Shown here: one piece after another, positions 43,847-57,366 of the stretch | How the letters are laid out: every line of letters starts with the position of its first letter | Numbering within the stretch: position 1 is the stretch's first letter | From: Hyaloperonospora brassicae | Taxonomy: Eukaryota > Oomycota > Peronosporomycetes > Peronosporales > Peronosporaceae | Direction: 5' to 3' | Assembly (NCBI GenBank): GCA_947650285.1 | Contig: CANTFL010000195.1 | Span: 186,001 to 250,000 of the forward strand | Length of the DNA: 64,000 nucleotides | The notes under the pieces: model-generated | Databases searched by the model: none | What the model was told of the DNA's origin: nothing | The model's input: the letters and a program-made list of their open reading frames with translations, nothing else | Position numbers and translations under genes: made by a program

Positions 43847-44954
43847 ACGTAGCTTTGCTCGCATGCACTGCATTGTTTGCCGAGAAGACGCTACTCAGCG
43901 TAACATCAAAGCCAATATCTAGCTGGCACAAGATAGCCAGACAAGAAGCCTTACTGAGAATCGACCTGGATCGTCTTGCACCTAAATCAACACGTAAGCC
44001 CTTGACAACGATGTCACCTCAGTGACCGTCAACTGCTACCAGATTTTTACCCGCATTGCTGCAGAAAGAACGCCTGTACACGCTGCACTGATCTGCTTCT
44101 TGGTGCCCCTCGATGTGTGCGTTTCATGGGAAGTATCCGTCAGAAGGCTTCCTGTATTCGAAGAATGTAGACGGAGCAACTTCTCGACCTGCGTCGGTAC
44201 ATTGTTGTGTGCTATTACACTGTTGTGCAATTCGTTTCTTTCTCTTTCCAATTAATGCGTCTATGTGTGGCATATCGGTGTTTCTAGCAATGTTTATTGG
44301 AATACGCAGATGAAACGCCCATTATGTAGGGCCTGACCTTTTCCTGCATGCCGCGATGTGAATTCACACCTGTGACTGCGTGGCTGTCGTAAACGCAATC
44401 CACCATAGGAAGTGCAGATAGCGATGGGTAAGCACCACCAGGGTGGTTGCGTCGGTGCTGATCCTCGGGGACAGGTTCAGTGTAGTCACGGTGAAGATGG
44501 TCTTGCGGGATAGAGTGCAGCCTTCATTGCAAGCGGATCCACGAGCGGAGAGGATGTGCCAGCTACAGCGACAGACTGCGGCTGTTCCATCATGAAGCTG
44601 TAGGATGCTTAGGTAGCATAGAGATGGGCGAAGAAGAACCAGCAGGCGGCTAACTTATGATCCACCACGCGCTTTGCATCTCTGGTGGACGCGTGCAAGT
44701 TGTCGAGAAGTGTATCGAAAGCTGATTCCGATGACTCCGAATGAATGGGACCAGAGGAGCCGATAGTGATAACACGTTGGACACTTATCCCGCCATGTAT
44801 TTTGAAACTGATCTGATGCACTGCGTGGTTTCTAGCTGCGACCAAGAGAAGATGTGGTGGCTGTGTTCTCCGTAAGGAAAGACACGTCGGGGTAAGCGGA
44901 GATACGGGTACGTCATGTCGATATGGTAGGTGCAGTTAGCAAGAATAGAAGTGT
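43847..44954. other. Spacer Lys to Cys (about 1.1 kb, in every unit)
   Basis: No gene recognised. Checked for 5S rRNA, snRNA, snoRNA boxes and further tRNAs by eye without a hit. Contains a nested hairpin candidate (AGCACC / ACCA-GGG-TGGT / GGTGCT; 42,670-42,698 in the first unit) and a minus-strand open frame of 78 codons (44,609-44,845 here). The first T run of four or more after tRNA-Lys is CAGATTTTTAC, 197 bp downstream. Confidence 0.6.
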
Positions 44955-45026
44955 GCGCGGGTAGCTCAGTGGTAGAGCGTTCGATTGCAGCTCGAATGGT
45001 CACTGGTTCAATCCCGGTCTCGCGCT
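44955..45026 (+). tRNA. tRNA-Cys(GCA), copy 2
   Basis: Gene body identical to copy 1. The 10 bp upstream read AGAATAGAAG (copy 1: AGATTAGAAG). Confidence 0.97.
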
Positions 45027-45534
45027 ATTTGTTACGCTCGTCGCCGCACTATGCCGTATGCACACGTATTGTGAGCTTGCCCTTCGACGTCACGCATCCG
45101 CTTCGGAAACAAACGGCGATCCGGCGGATTGCTTGATCTGTGTGCGCTGCTGCTTAATGAATATTGCATCCTCGATCGAGGTTTACGATCCATCACGACG
45201 CTTCACATTCATAGGGAGAAATTCGATTCATGTCGGGTTGCGATTATCTGGGGCGTCTGAATTATCAGTAGCGGCGATGACGTTCAGCAACAGAGTGCCT
45301 TAATTGACTGGCGGGCATATTGCAGACCCCTCCGTCGGCTATTCCGTTATATGCTGGCCAGCCGCGTAAACCAGCGTCCGCGGAGAAGCATAGCCCGATT
45401 CTGCCACGTGTATGTAAGGCTTTCGATAACGCCGATAGGCGTTGTCTGAATGTCTTTTATGTGTGCGTTTTTGATTGCTTTTTGCGTTTGTTTTTGGTGT
45501 GTTTATGTGCAATTGGTGTGTGCACCGGCTGTGC

Positions 45535-45607
45535 ACCCGTCTAGCTCAGTTGGTAGAGCGCTGGCCTTTTAAGCCAGTGGTCGTGGGTTCGAGCCCCACG
45601 GGGGGTG
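45535..45607 (+). tRNA. tRNA-Lys(UUU), copy 2
   Basis: Consensus copy with T-loop TTCGAGC; otherwise as copy 1, including the G5-G68 mismatch. Confidence 0.96.
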
Positions 45608-46715
45608 ACGTAGCTTTGCTCGCATGCACTGCATTGTTTGCCGAGAAGACGCTACTCAGCGTAACATCAAAGCCAATATCTAGCTGGCACAAGATAGCCA
45701 GACAAGAAGCCTTACTGAGAATCGACCTGGATCGTCTTGCACCTAAATCAACACGTAAGCCCTTGACAACGATGTCACCTCAGTGACCGTCAACTGCTAC
45801 CAGATTTTTACCCGCATTGCTGCAGAAAGAACGCCTGTACACGCTGCACTGACCTGCTTCTTGGTGCCGCTCGATGTGTGCGTTTCATGGGAAGTATCCG
45901 TCAGAAGGCTTCCTGTATTCGAAGAATGTAGACGGAGCAACTTCTCGACCTGCGTCGGTACATTGTTGTGTGCTATTACACTGTTGTGCAATTCGTTTCT
46001 TTCTCTTTCCAATTAATGCGTCTATGTGTGGCATATCGGTGTTTCTGGCAATGTTTATTGGAATACGCAGATGAAACGCCCATTATGTAGGGCATGACCT
46101 TTTCCTGCATGCCGCGATGTGAATTCACACCTGTGACTTCGTGGCTGTCGTAAACGCAATCCACCATAGGAAGTGCAGATAGCGATGGGTAAGCACCACC
46201 AGGGTGGTTGCGTCGGTGCTGATCCTCGGGGACAGGTTCAGTGTAGTCACGGTGAAGATGGTCTTGCGGAATAGAGTGCAGCCTTCATTGCAAGCGGATC
46301 CACGAGCGGAGAGGATGTGCCAGCTACAGCGACAGACTGCGGCTGTTCCATCATGAAGCTGTAGGATGCTTAGGTAGCATAGAGATGGGCGAAGAAGAAC
46401 CAGCAGGCGGCTAACTTATGATCCACCACGCGCTTTGCATCTCTGGTGGACGCGTGCAAGTTGTCGAGAAGTGTATCGAAAGCTGATTCCGATGACTCCG
46501 AATGAATGGGACCAGAGGAGCCGACAGTGATAACACGTTGGACACTTATCCCGCCATGTATTTTGAAACTGATCTGATGCACTGCGTGGTTTCTAGCTGC
46601 GACCAAGAGAAGATGTGGTGGCTGTGTTCTCCGTAAGGAAAGACACGTCGGGGTAAGCGGAGATACGGGTACGTCATGTCGATGTGGTAGGTGCAGTTCG
46701 CAAGAATAGAAGTGT

Positions 46716-46787
46716 GCGCGGGTAGCTCAGTGGTAGAGCGTTCGATTGCAGCTCGAATGGTCACTGGTTCAATCCCGGTCTCGCGCT
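46716..46787 (+). tRNA. tRNA-Cys(GCA), copy 3
   Basis: Identical gene body; the upstream flank has GCAGTTCGC where the others have GCAGTTAGC. Confidence 0.97.
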
Positions 46788-47295
46788 ATTTGTTACGCTC
46801 GTCGCCGCACTATGCCGTATGCACACGTATTGTGAGCTTGCCCTTCGACGTCACGCATCCGCTTCGGAAACAAACGGCGATCCGGCGGATTGCTTGATCT
46901 GTGTGCGCTGCTGCTTAATGAATATTGCATCCTCGATCGAGGTTTACGATCCATCACGACGCTTCACATTCATAGGGAGAAATTCGATTCATGTCGGGTT
47001 GCGATTATCTGGGGCGTCTGAATTATCAGTAGCGGCGATGACGTTCAGCAACAGAGTGCCTTAATTGACTGGCGGGCATATTGCAGACCCCTCCGTCGGC
47101 TATCCCGTTATATGCTGGCCAGCCGCGTAAACCAGCGTCCGCGGAGAAGCATAGCCCGATTCTGCCACGTGTATGTAAGGCTTTCGATAACGCCGATAGG
47201 CGTTGTCTGAATGTCTTTTATGTGTGCGTTTTTGATTGCTTTTTGCGTTTGTTTTTGGTGTGTTTATGTGCAATTGGTGTGTGCACCGGCTGTGC

Positions 47296-47368
47296 ACCCG
47301 TCTAGCTCAGTTGGTAGAGCGCTGGCCTTTTAAGCCAGTGGTCGTGGGTTCGAGCCCCACGGGGGGTG
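47296..47368 (+). tRNA. tRNA-Lys(UUU), copy 3
   Basis: Consensus sequence. About 140 bp downstream this unit has one extra A (CCTAAAATC). Confidence 0.96.
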
Positions 47369-48477
47369 ACGTAGCTTTGCTCGCATGCACTGCATTGTTT
47401 GCCGAGAAGACGCTACTCAGCGTAACATCAAAGCCAATATCTAGCTGGCACAAGATAGCCAGACAAGAAGCCTTACTGAGAATCGACCTGGATCGTCTTG
47501 CACCTAAAATCAACACGTAAGCCCTAGACAACGATGTCACCTCAGTGACCGTCAACTGCTACCAGATTTTTACCCGCATTGCTGCAGAAAGAACGCCTGT
47601 ACACGCTGCACTGACCTGCTTCTTGGTGCCGCTCGATGTGTGCGTTTCATGGGAAGTATCTGTCAGAAGGCTTCCTGTATTCGAAGAATGTAGACGGAGC
47701 AACTTCTCGACCTGCGTCGGTACATTGTTGTGTGCTATTACACTGTTGTGCAATTCGTTTCTTTCTCTTTCCAATTAATGCGTCTATGTGTGGCATATCG
47801 GTGTTTCTGGCAATGTTTATTGGAATACGCAGATGAAACGCCCATTATGTAGGGCATGACCTTTTCCTGCATGCCGCGATGTGAATTCACACCTGTGACT
47901 GCGTGGCTGTCGTAAACGCAATCCACCATAGGAAGTGCAGATAGCGATGGGTAAGCACCACCAGGGTGGTTGCGTCGGTGCTGATCCTCGGGGACAGGTT
48001 CAGTGTAGTCACGGTGAAGATGGTCTTGCGGAATAGAGTGCAGCCTTCATTGCAAGCGGATCCACGAGCGGAGAGGATGTGCCAGCTACAGCGACAGACT
48101 GCGGCTGTTCCATCATGAAGCTGTAGGATGCTTAGGTGGCATAGAGATGGGCGAAGAAGAACCAGCAGGCGGCTAACTTATGATCCACCACGCACTTTGC
48201 ATCTCTGGTGGACGCGTGCAAGTTGTCGAGAAGTGTATCGAAAGCTGATTCCGATGGCTCCGAATGAATGGGACCAGAGGAGCCGACAGTGATAACACGT
48301 TGGACACTTATCCCGCCATGTATTTTGAAACTGATCTGATGCACTGCGTGGTTTCTAGCTGCGACCAAGAGAAGATGTGGTGGCTGTGTTCTCCGTAAGG
48401 AAAGACACGTCGGGGTAAGCGGAGATACGGGTACGTCATGTCGATGTGGTAGGTGCAGTTAGCAAGAATAGAAGTGT

Positions 48478-48549
48478 GCGCGGGTAGCTCAGTGGTAGAG
48501 CGTTCGATTGCAGCTCGAATGGTCACTGGTTCAATCCCGGTCTCGCGCT
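48478..48549 (+). tRNA. tRNA-Cys(GCA), copy 4
   Basis: Identical gene body; AGAATAGAAG flank type. Confidence 0.97.
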
Positions 48550-49059
48550 ATTTGTTACGCTCGTCGCCGCACTATGCCGTATGCACACGTATTGTGAGCT
48601 TGCCCTTCGACGTCACGCATCCGCTTCGGAAACAAACGGCGATCCGGCGGATTGCTTGATCTGTGTGCGCTGCTGCTTAATGAATAATGCATCCTCGATC
48701 GAGGTTTACGATCCATCACGACGCTTCACATTCATAGGGAGAAATTCGATTCATGTCGGGTTGCGATTATCTGGGGCGTCTGAATTATCAGTAGCGGCGA
48801 TGACGTTCAGCAACAGAGTGCCTTAATTGACTGGCGAGCATATTGCAGACCCCTCCGTCGGCTATCCCGTTATATGCTGGCCAGCCGCGTAAACCAGCGT
48901 CCGCGGAGAAGCATAGCCCGATTCTGCCACGTGTATGTAAGGCTTTCGATAACGCCGATAGGCGTTGTCTGAATGTCTTTTATGTGTGTGTGTTTTTGAT
49001 TGCTTTTTGCGTTTGTTTTTGGTGTGTTTATGTGCAATTGGTGTGTGCACCGGCTGTGC

Positions 49060-49132
49060 ACCCGTCTAGCTCAGTTGGTAGAGCGCTGGCCTTTTAAGCC
49101 AGTGGTCGTGGGTTCGAGCCCCACGGGGGGTG
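49060..49132 (+). tRNA. tRNA-Lys(UUU), copy 4
   Basis: Consensus sequence; first unit with the longer TG run (TGTGTGTGTG) upstream. Confidence 0.96.
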
Positions 49133-50240
49133 ACGTAGCTTTGCTCGCATGCACTGCATTGTTTGCCGAGAAGACGCTACTCAGCGTAACATCAAAGCCA
49201 ATATCTAGCTGGCACAAGATAGCCAGACAAGAAGCCTTACTGAGAATCGACCTGGATCGTCTTGCACCTAAATCAACACGTAAGCCCTAGACAACGATGT
49301 CACCTCAGTGACCGTCAACTGCTACCAGATTTTTACCCGCATTGCTGCAGAAAGAACGCCTGTACACGCTGCACTGACCTGCTTCTTGGTGCCGCTCGAT
49401 GTGTGCGTTTCATGGGAAGTATCTGTCAGAAGGCTTCCTGTATTCGAAGAATGTAGACGGAGCAACTTCTCGACCTGCGTCGGTACATTGTTGTGTGCTA
49501 TTACACTGTTGTGCAATTCGTTTCTTTCTCTTTCCAATTAATGCGTCTATGTGTGGCATGTCGGTGTTTCTGGCAATGTTTATTGGAACACGCAGATGAA
49601 ACGCCCATTATGTAGGGCATGACCTTTTCCTGCATGCCGCGATGTGAATTCACACCTGTGACTGCGTGGTTGTCGTAAACGCAATCCACCATAGGAAGTG
49701 CAGATAGCGATGGGTAAGCACCACCAGGGTGGTTGCGTCGGTGCTGATCCTCGGGGACAGGTTCAGTGTAGTCACGGTGAAGATGGTCTTGCGGAATAGA
49801 GTGCAGCCTTCATTGCAAGCGGATCCACGAGCGGAGAGGATGTGCCAGCTACAGCGACAGACTGCGGCTATTCCATCATGAAGCTGTAGGATGCTTAGGT
49901 GGCATAGAGATGGGCGAAGAAGAACCAGCAGGCGGCTAACTTATGATCCACCACGCACTTTGCATCTCTGGTGGACGCGTGCAAGTTGTCGAGAAGTGTA
50001 TCGAAAGCTGATTCCGATGGCTCCGAATGAATGGGACCAGAGGAGCCGACAGTGATAACACGTTGGACACTTATCCCGCCATGTATTTTGAAACTGATCT
50101 GATGCACTGCGTGGTTTCTAGCTGCGACCAAGAGAAGATGTGGTGGCTGTGTTCTCCGTAAGGAAAGACACGTCGGGGTAAGCGGAGATACGGGTACGTC
50201 ATGTCGATGTGGTAGGTGCAGTTAGCAAGAACAGAAGTGT

Positions 50241-50312
50241 GCGCGGGTAGCTCAGTGGTAGAGCGTTCGATTGCAGCTCGAATGGTCACTGGTTCAATCC
50301 CGGTCTCGCGCT
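50241..50312 (+). tRNA. tRNA-Cys(GCA), copy 5
   Basis: Identical gene body; AGAACAGAAG flank type. Confidence 0.97.
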
Positions 50313-50822
50313 ATTTGTTACGCTCGTCGCCGCACTATGCCGTATGCACACGTATTGTGAGCTTGCCCTTCGACGTCACGCATCCGCTTCGGAAACAAAC
50401 GGCGATCCGGCGGATTGCTTGATCTGTGTGCGCTGCTGCTTAATAAATAATGCATCCTCGATCGAGGTTTACGATCCATCACGACGCTTCACATTCATAG
50501 GGAGAAATTCGATTCATGTCGGGTTGCGATTATCTGGGGCGTCTGAATTATCAGTAGCGGCGATGACGTTCAGCAACAGAGTGCCTTAATTGACTGGCGA
50601 GCATATTGCAGACCCCTCCGTCGGCTATCCCGTTATATGCTGGCCAGCCGCGTAAACCAGCGTCCGCGGAGAAGCATAGCCCGATTCTGCCACGTGTATG
50701 TAAGGCTTTCGATAACGCCGATAGGCGTTGTCTGAATGTCTTTTATGTGTGTGTGTTTTTGATTGCTTTTTGCGTTTGTTTTTGGTGTGTTTATGTGCAA
50801 TTGGTGTGTGCACCGGCTGTGC

Positions 50823-50895
50823 ACCCGTCTAGCTCAGTTGGTAGAGCGCTGGCCTTTTAAGCCAGTGGTCGTGGGTTCGAGCCCCACGGGGGGTG
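50823..50895 (+). tRNA. tRNA-Lys(UUU), copy 5
   Basis: Consensus sequence. Confidence 0.96.
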
Positions 50896-52003
50896 ACGTA
50901 GCTTTGCTCGCATGCACTGCATTGTTTGCCGAGAAGACGCTACTCAGCGTAACATCAAAGCCAATATCTAGCTGGCACAAGATAGCGAGACAAGAAGCCT
51001 TACTGAGAATCGACCTGGATCGTCTTGCACCTAAATCAACACGTAAGCCCTAGACAACGATGTCACCTCAGTGACCGTCAACTGCTACCAGATTTTTACC
51101 CGCATTGCTGCAGAAAGAACGCCTGTACACGCTGCACTGACCTGCTTCTTGGTGCCGCTCGATGTGTGCGTTTCATGGGAAGTATCTGTCAGAAGGCTTC
51201 CTGTATTCGAAGAATGTAGACGGAGCAACTTCTCGACCTGCGTCGGTACATTGTTGTGTGCTATTACACTGTTGTGCAATTCGTTTCTTTCTCTTTCCAA
51301 TTAATGCGTCTATGTGTGGCATATCGGTGTTTCTAGCAATGTTTATTGGAACACGCAGATGAAACGCCCATTATGTAGGGCCTGACCTTTTCCTGCATGC
51401 CGCGATGTGAATTCACACCTGTGACTGCGTGGTTGTCGTAAACGCAATCCACCATAGGAAGTGCAGATAGCGATGGGTAAGCACCACCAGGGTGGTTGCG
51501 TCGGTGCTGATCCTCGGGGACAGGTTCAGTGTAGTCACGGTGAAGATGGTCTTGCGGAATAGAGTGCAGCCTTCATTGCAAGCGGATCCACGAGCGGAGA
51601 GGATGTGCCAGCTACAGCGACAGACTGCGGCTATTCCATCATGAAGCTGTAGGATGCTTAGGTGGCATAGAGATGGGCGAAGAAGAACCAGCAGGCGGCT
51701 AACTTATGATCCACCACGCACTTTGCATCTCTGGTGGACGCGTGCAAGTTGTCGAGAAGTGTATCGAAAGCTGATTCCGATGGCTCCGAATGAATGGGAC
51801 CAGAGGAGCCGACAGTGATAACACGTTGGACACTTATCCCGCCATGTATTTCGAAACTGATCTGATGCACTGCGTGGTTTCTAGCTGCGACCAAGAGAAG
51901 ATGTGGTGGCTGTGTTCTCCGTAAGGAAAGACACGTCGGGGTAAGCGGAGATACGGGTACGTCATGTCGATGTGGTAGGTGCAGTTAGCAAGAATAGAAG
52001 TGT

Positions 52004-52075
52004 GCGCGGGTAGCTCAGTGGTAGAGCGTTCGATTGCAGCTCGAATGGTCACTGGTTCAATCCCGGTCTCGCGCT
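52004..52075 (+). tRNA. tRNA-Cys(GCA), copy 6
   Basis: Identical gene body; AGAATAGAAG flank, with TTTCGAAAC farther upstream (shared with units 7 and 12). Confidence 0.97.
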
Positions 52076-52585
52076 ATTTGTTACGCTCGTCGCCGCACTA
52101 TGCCGTATGCACACGTATTGTGAGCTTGTCCTTCGACGTCACGCATCCGCTTCGGAAACAAACGGCGATCCGGCGGATTGCTTGATCTGTGTGCGCTGCT
52201 GCTTAATAAATAATGCATCCTCGATCGAGGTTTACGATCCATCACGACGCTTCACATTCATAGGGAGAAATTCGATTCATGTCGGGTTGCGATTATCTGG
52301 GGCGTCTGAATTATCAGTAGCGGCGATGACGTTCAGCAACAGAGTGCCTTAATTGACTGGCGAGCATATTGCAGACCCCTCCGTCGGCTATCCCGTTATA
52401 TGCTGGCCAGCCGCGTAAACCAGCGTCCGCGGAGAAGCATAGCCCGATTCTGCCACGTGTATGTAAGGCTTTCGATAACGCCGATAGGCGTTGTCTGAAT
52501 GTCTTTTATGTGTGTGTGTTTTTGATTGCTTTTTGCGTTTGTTTTTGGTGTGTTTATGTGCAATTGGTGTGTGCACCGGCTGTGC

Positions 52586-52659
52586 ACCCGTCTAGCTCAG
52601 TTGGTAGAGCGCTGGCCTTTTAAGCCAGTGGTCGTGGGTTCGAGCCCCACGGGGGGGTG
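52586..52659 (+). tRNA. tRNA-Lys(UUU), copy 6, one extra G in acceptor
   Basis: The 3' acceptor run has seven G instead of six (52,651-52,657), making the gene 74 nt. The extra base must bulge or shift acceptor pairing, so this copy may be poorly processed. Confidence 0.93.
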
Positions 52660-53767
52660 ACGTAGCTTTGCTCGCATGCACTGCATTGTTTGCCGAGAAG
52701 ACGCTACTCAGCGTAACATCAAAGCCAATATCTAGCTGGCACAAGATAGCGAGACAAGAAGCCTTACTGAGAATCGACCTGGATCGTCTTGCACCTAAAT
52801 CAACACGTAAGCCCTAGACAACGATGTCACCTCAGTGACCGTCAACTGCTACCAGATTTTTACCCGCATTGCTGCAGAAAGAACGCCTGTACACGCTGCA
52901 CTGACCTGCTTCTTGGTGCCGCTCGATGTGTGCGTTTCATGGGAAGTATCTGTCAGAAGGCTTCCTGTATTCGAAGAATGTAGACGGAGCAACTTCTCGA
53001 CCTGCGTCGGTACATTGTTGTGTGCTATTACACTGTTGTGCAATTCGTTTCTTTCTCTTTCCAATTAATGCGTCTATGTGTGGCATATCGGTGTTTCTAG
53101 CAATGTTTATTGGAATACGCAGATGAAACGCCCATTATGTAGGGCCTGACCTTTTCCTGCATGCCGCGATGTGAATTCACACCTGTGACTGCGTGGCTGT
53201 CGTAAACGCAATCCACCATAGGAAGTGCAGATAGCGATGGGTAAGCACCACCAGGGTGGTTGCGTCGGTGCTGATCCTCGGGGACAGGTTCAGTGTAGTC
53301 ACGGTGAAGATGGTCTTGCGGAATAGAGTGCAGCCTTCATTGCAAGCGGATCCACGAGCGGAGAGGATGTGCCAGCTACAGCGACAGACTGCGGCTATTC
53401 CATCATGAAGCTGTAGGATGCTTAGGTGGCATAGAGATGGGCGAAGAAGAACCAGCAGGCGGCTAACTTATGATCCACCACGCACTTTGCATCTCTGGTG
53501 GACGCGTGCAAGTTGTCGAGAAGTGTATCGAAAGCTGATTCCGATGGCTCCGAATGAATGGGACCAGAGGAGCCGACAGTGATAACACGTTGGACACTTA
53601 TCCCGCCATGTATTTCGAAACTGATCTGATGCACTGCGTGGTTTCTAGCTGCGACCAAGAGAAGATGTGGTGGCTGTGTTCTCCGTAAGGAAAGACACGT
53701 CGGGGTAAGCGGAGATACGGGTACGTCATGTCGATGTGGTAGGTGCAGTTAGCAAGAATAGAAGTGT

Positions 53768-53839
53768 GCGCGGGTAGCTCAGTGGTAGAGCGTTCGATTG
53801 CAGCTCGAATGGTCACTGGTTCAATCCCGGTCTCGCGCT
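53768..53839 (+). tRNA. tRNA-Cys(GCA), copy 7
   Basis: Identical gene body; flanks of the unit-6 type. Confidence 0.97.
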
Positions 53840-54349
53840 ATTTGTTACGCTCGTCGCCGCACTATGCCGTATGCACACGTATTGTGAGCTTGTCCTTCGA
53901 CGTCACGCATCCGCTTCGGAAACAAACGGCGATCCGGCGGATTGCTTGATCTGTGTGCGCTGCTGCTTAATAAATAATGCATCCTCGATCGAGGTTTACG
54001 ATCCATCACGACGCTTCACATTCATAGGGAGAAATTCGATTCATGTCGGGTTGCGATTATCTGGGGCGTCTGAATTATCAGTAGCGGCGATGACGTTCAG
54101 CAACAGAGTGCCTTAATTGACTGGCGAGCATATTGCAGACCCCTCCGTCGGCTATCCCGTTATATGCTGGCCAGCCGCGTAAACCAGCGTCCGCGGAGAA
54201 GCATAGCCCGATTCTGCCACGTGTATGTAAGGCTTTCGATAACGCCGATAGGCGTTGTCTGAATGTCTTTTATGTGTGTGTGTTTTTGATTGCTTTTTGC
54301 GTTTGTTTTTGGTGTGTTTATGTGCAATTGGTGTGTGCACCGGCTGTGC

Positions 54350-54422
54350 ACCCGTCTAGCTCAGTTGGTAGAGCGCTGGCCTTTTAAGCCAGTGGTCGTG
54401 GGTTCGAGCCCCACGGGGGGTG
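54350..54422 (+). tRNA. tRNA-Lys(UUU), copy 7
   Basis: Consensus sequence with six G; the unit-6 insertion is not shared. Confidence 0.96.
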
Positions 54423-55530
54423 ACGTAGCTTTGCTCGCATGCACTGCATTGTTTGCCGAGAAGACGCTACTCAGCGTAACATCAAAGCCAATATCTAGCT
54501 GGCACAAGATAGCGAGACAAGAAGCCTTACTGAGAATCGACCTGGATCGTCTTGCACCTAAATCAACACGTAAGCCCTAGACAACGATGTCACCTCAGTG
54601 ACCGTCAACTGCTACCAGATTTTTACCCGCATTGCTGCAGAAAGAACGCCTGTACACGCTGCACTGACCTGCTTCTTGGTGCCGCTCGATGTGTGCGTTT
54701 CATGGGAAGTATCTGTCAGAAGGCTTCCTGTATTCGAAGAATGTAGACGGAGCAACTTCTCGACCTGCGTCGGTACATTGTTGTGTGCTATTACACTGTT
54801 GTGCAATTCGTTTCTTTCTCTTTCCAATTAATGCGTCTATGTGTGGCATATCGGTGTTTCTAGCAATGTTTATTGGAATACGCAGATGAAACGCCCATTA
54901 TGTAGGGCCTGACCTTTTCCTGCATGCCGCGATGTGAATTCACACCTGTGACTGCGTGGCTGTCGTAAACGCAATCCACCATAGGAAGTGCAGATAGCGA
55001 TGGGTAAGCACCACCAGGGTGGTTGCGTCGGTGCTGATCCTCGGGGACAGGTTCAGTGTAGTCACGGTGAAGATGGTCTTGCGGAATAGAGTGCAGCCTT
55101 CATTGCAAGCGGATCCACGAGCGGAGAGGATGTGCCAGCTACAGCGACAGACTGCGGCTATTCCATCATGAAGCTGTAGGATGCTTAGGTGGCATAGAGA
55201 TGGGCGAAGAAGAACCAGCAGGCGGCTAACTTATGATCCACCACGCACTTTGCATCTCTGGTGGACGCGTGCAAGTTGTCGAGAAGTGTATCGAAAGCTG
55301 ATTCCGATGGCTCCGAATGAATGGGACCAGAGGAGCCGACAGTGATAACACGTTGGACACTTATCCCGCCATGTATTTTGAAACTGATCTGATGCACTGC
55401 GTGGTTTCTAGCTGCGACCAAGAGAAGATGTGGTGGCTGTGTTCTCCGTAAGGAAAGACACGTCGGGGTAAGCGGAGATACGGGTACGTCATGTCGATGT
55501 GGTAGGTGCAGTTAGCAAGAACAGAAGTGT

Positions 55531-55602
55531 GCGCGGGTAGCTCAGTGGTAGAGCGTTCGATTGCAGCTCGAATGGTCACTGGTTCAATCCCGGTCTCGCG
55601 CT
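55531..55602 (+). tRNA. tRNA-Cys(GCA), copy 8
   Basis: Identical gene body; AGAACAGAAG flank; one extra C downstream (GCACTACTGCCG), shared with units 9 and 10 only. Confidence 0.97.
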
Positions 55603-56113
55603 ATTTGTTACGCTCGTCGCCGCACTACTGCCGTATGCACACGTATTGTGAGCTTGTCCTTCGACGTCACGCATCCGCTTCGGAAACAAACGGCGATCCG
55701 GCGGATTGCTTGATCTGTGTGCGCTGCTGCTTAATAAATAATGCATCCTCGATCGAGGTTTACGATCCATCACGACGCTTCACATTCATAGGGAGAAATT
55801 CGATTCATGTCGGGTTGCGATTATCTGGGGCGTCTGAATTATCAGTAGCGGCGATGACGTTCAGCAACAGAGTGCCTTAATTGACTGGCGAGCATATTGC
55901 AGACCCCTCCGTCGGCTATCCCGTTATATGCTGGCCAGCCGCGTAAACCAGCGTCCGCGGAGAAGCATAGCCCGATTCTGCCACGTGTATGTAAGGCTTT
56001 CGATAACGCCGATAGGCGTTGTCTGAATGTCTTTTATGTGTGTGTGTTTTTGATTGCTTTTTGCGTTTGTTTTTGGTGTGTTTATGTGCAATTGGTGTGT
56101 GCACCGGCTGTGC

Positions 56114-56186
56114 ACCCGTCTAGCTCAGTTGGTAGAGCGCTGGCCTTTTAAGCCAGTGGTCGTGGGTTCGAGCCCCACGGGGGGTG
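56114..56186 (+). tRNA. tRNA-Lys(UUU), copy 8
   Basis: Consensus sequence. Confidence 0.96.
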
Positions 56187-57294
56187 ACGTAGCTTTGCTC
56201 GCATGCACTGCATTGTTTGCCGAGAAGACGCTACTCAGCGTAACATCAAAGCCAATATCTAGCTGGCACAAGATAGCGAGACAAGAAGCCTTACTGAGAA
56301 TCGACCTGGATCGTCTTGCACCTAAATCAACACGTAAGCCCTAGACAACGATGTCACCTCAGTGACCGTCAACTGCTACCAGATTTTTACCCGCATTGCT
56401 GCAGAAAGAACGCCTGTACACGCTGCACTGACCTGCTTCTTGGTGCCGCTCGATGTGTGCGTTTCATGGGAAGTATCTGTCAGAAGGCTTCCTGTATTCG
56501 AAGAATGTAGACGGAGCAACTTCTCGACCTGCGTCGGTACATTGTTGTGTGCTATTACACTGTTGTGCAATTCGTTTCTTTCTCTTTCCAATTAATGCGT
56601 CTATGTGTGGCATGTCGGTGTTTCTGGCAATGTTTATTGGAACACGCAGATGAAACGCCCATTATGTAGGGCCTGACCTTTTCCTGCATGCCGCGATGTG
56701 AATTCACACCTGTGACTGCGTGGTTGTCGTAAACGCAATCCACCATAGGAAGTGCAGATAGCGATGGGTAAGCACCACCAGGGTGGTTGCGTCGGTGCTG
56801 ATCCTCGGGGACAGGTTCAGTGTAGTCACGGTGAAGATGGTCTTGCGGAATAGAGTGCAGCCTTCATTGCAAGCGGATCCACGAGCGGAGAGGATGTGCC
56901 AGCTACAGCGACAGACTGCGGCTATTCCATCATGAAGCTGTAGGATGCTTAGGTGGCATAGAGATGGGCGAAGAAGAACCAGCAGGCGGCTAACTTATGA
57001 TCCACCACGCACTTTGCATCTCTGGTGGACGCGTGCAAGTTGTCGAGAAGTGTATCGAAAGCTGATTCCGATGGCTCCGAATGAATGGGACCAGAGGAGC
57101 CGACAGTGATAACACGTTGGACACTTATCCCGCCATGTATTTTGAAACTGATCTGATGCACTGCGTGGTTTCTAGCTGCGACCAAGAGAAGATGTGGTGG
57201 CTGTGTTCTCCGTAAGGAAAGACACGTCGGGGTAAGCGGAGATACGGGTACGTCATGTCGATGTGGTAGGTGCAGTTAGCAAGAACAGAAGTGT

Positions 57295-57366
57295 GCGCGG
57301 GTAGCTCAGTGGTAGAGCGTTCGATTGCAGCTCGAATGGTCACTGGTTCAATCCCGGTCTCGCGCT
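57295..57366 (+). tRNA. tRNA-Cys(GCA), copy 9
   Basis: Identical gene body; unit-8 type flanks. Confidence 0.97.

Noticed and set aside
43847..44954. 5S rRNA, U6 or snoRNA gene in the spacer
   Set aside because: No 5S-like internal control region, no U6 core and no paired C/D boxes could be found by eye. A covariance-model search would settle it.
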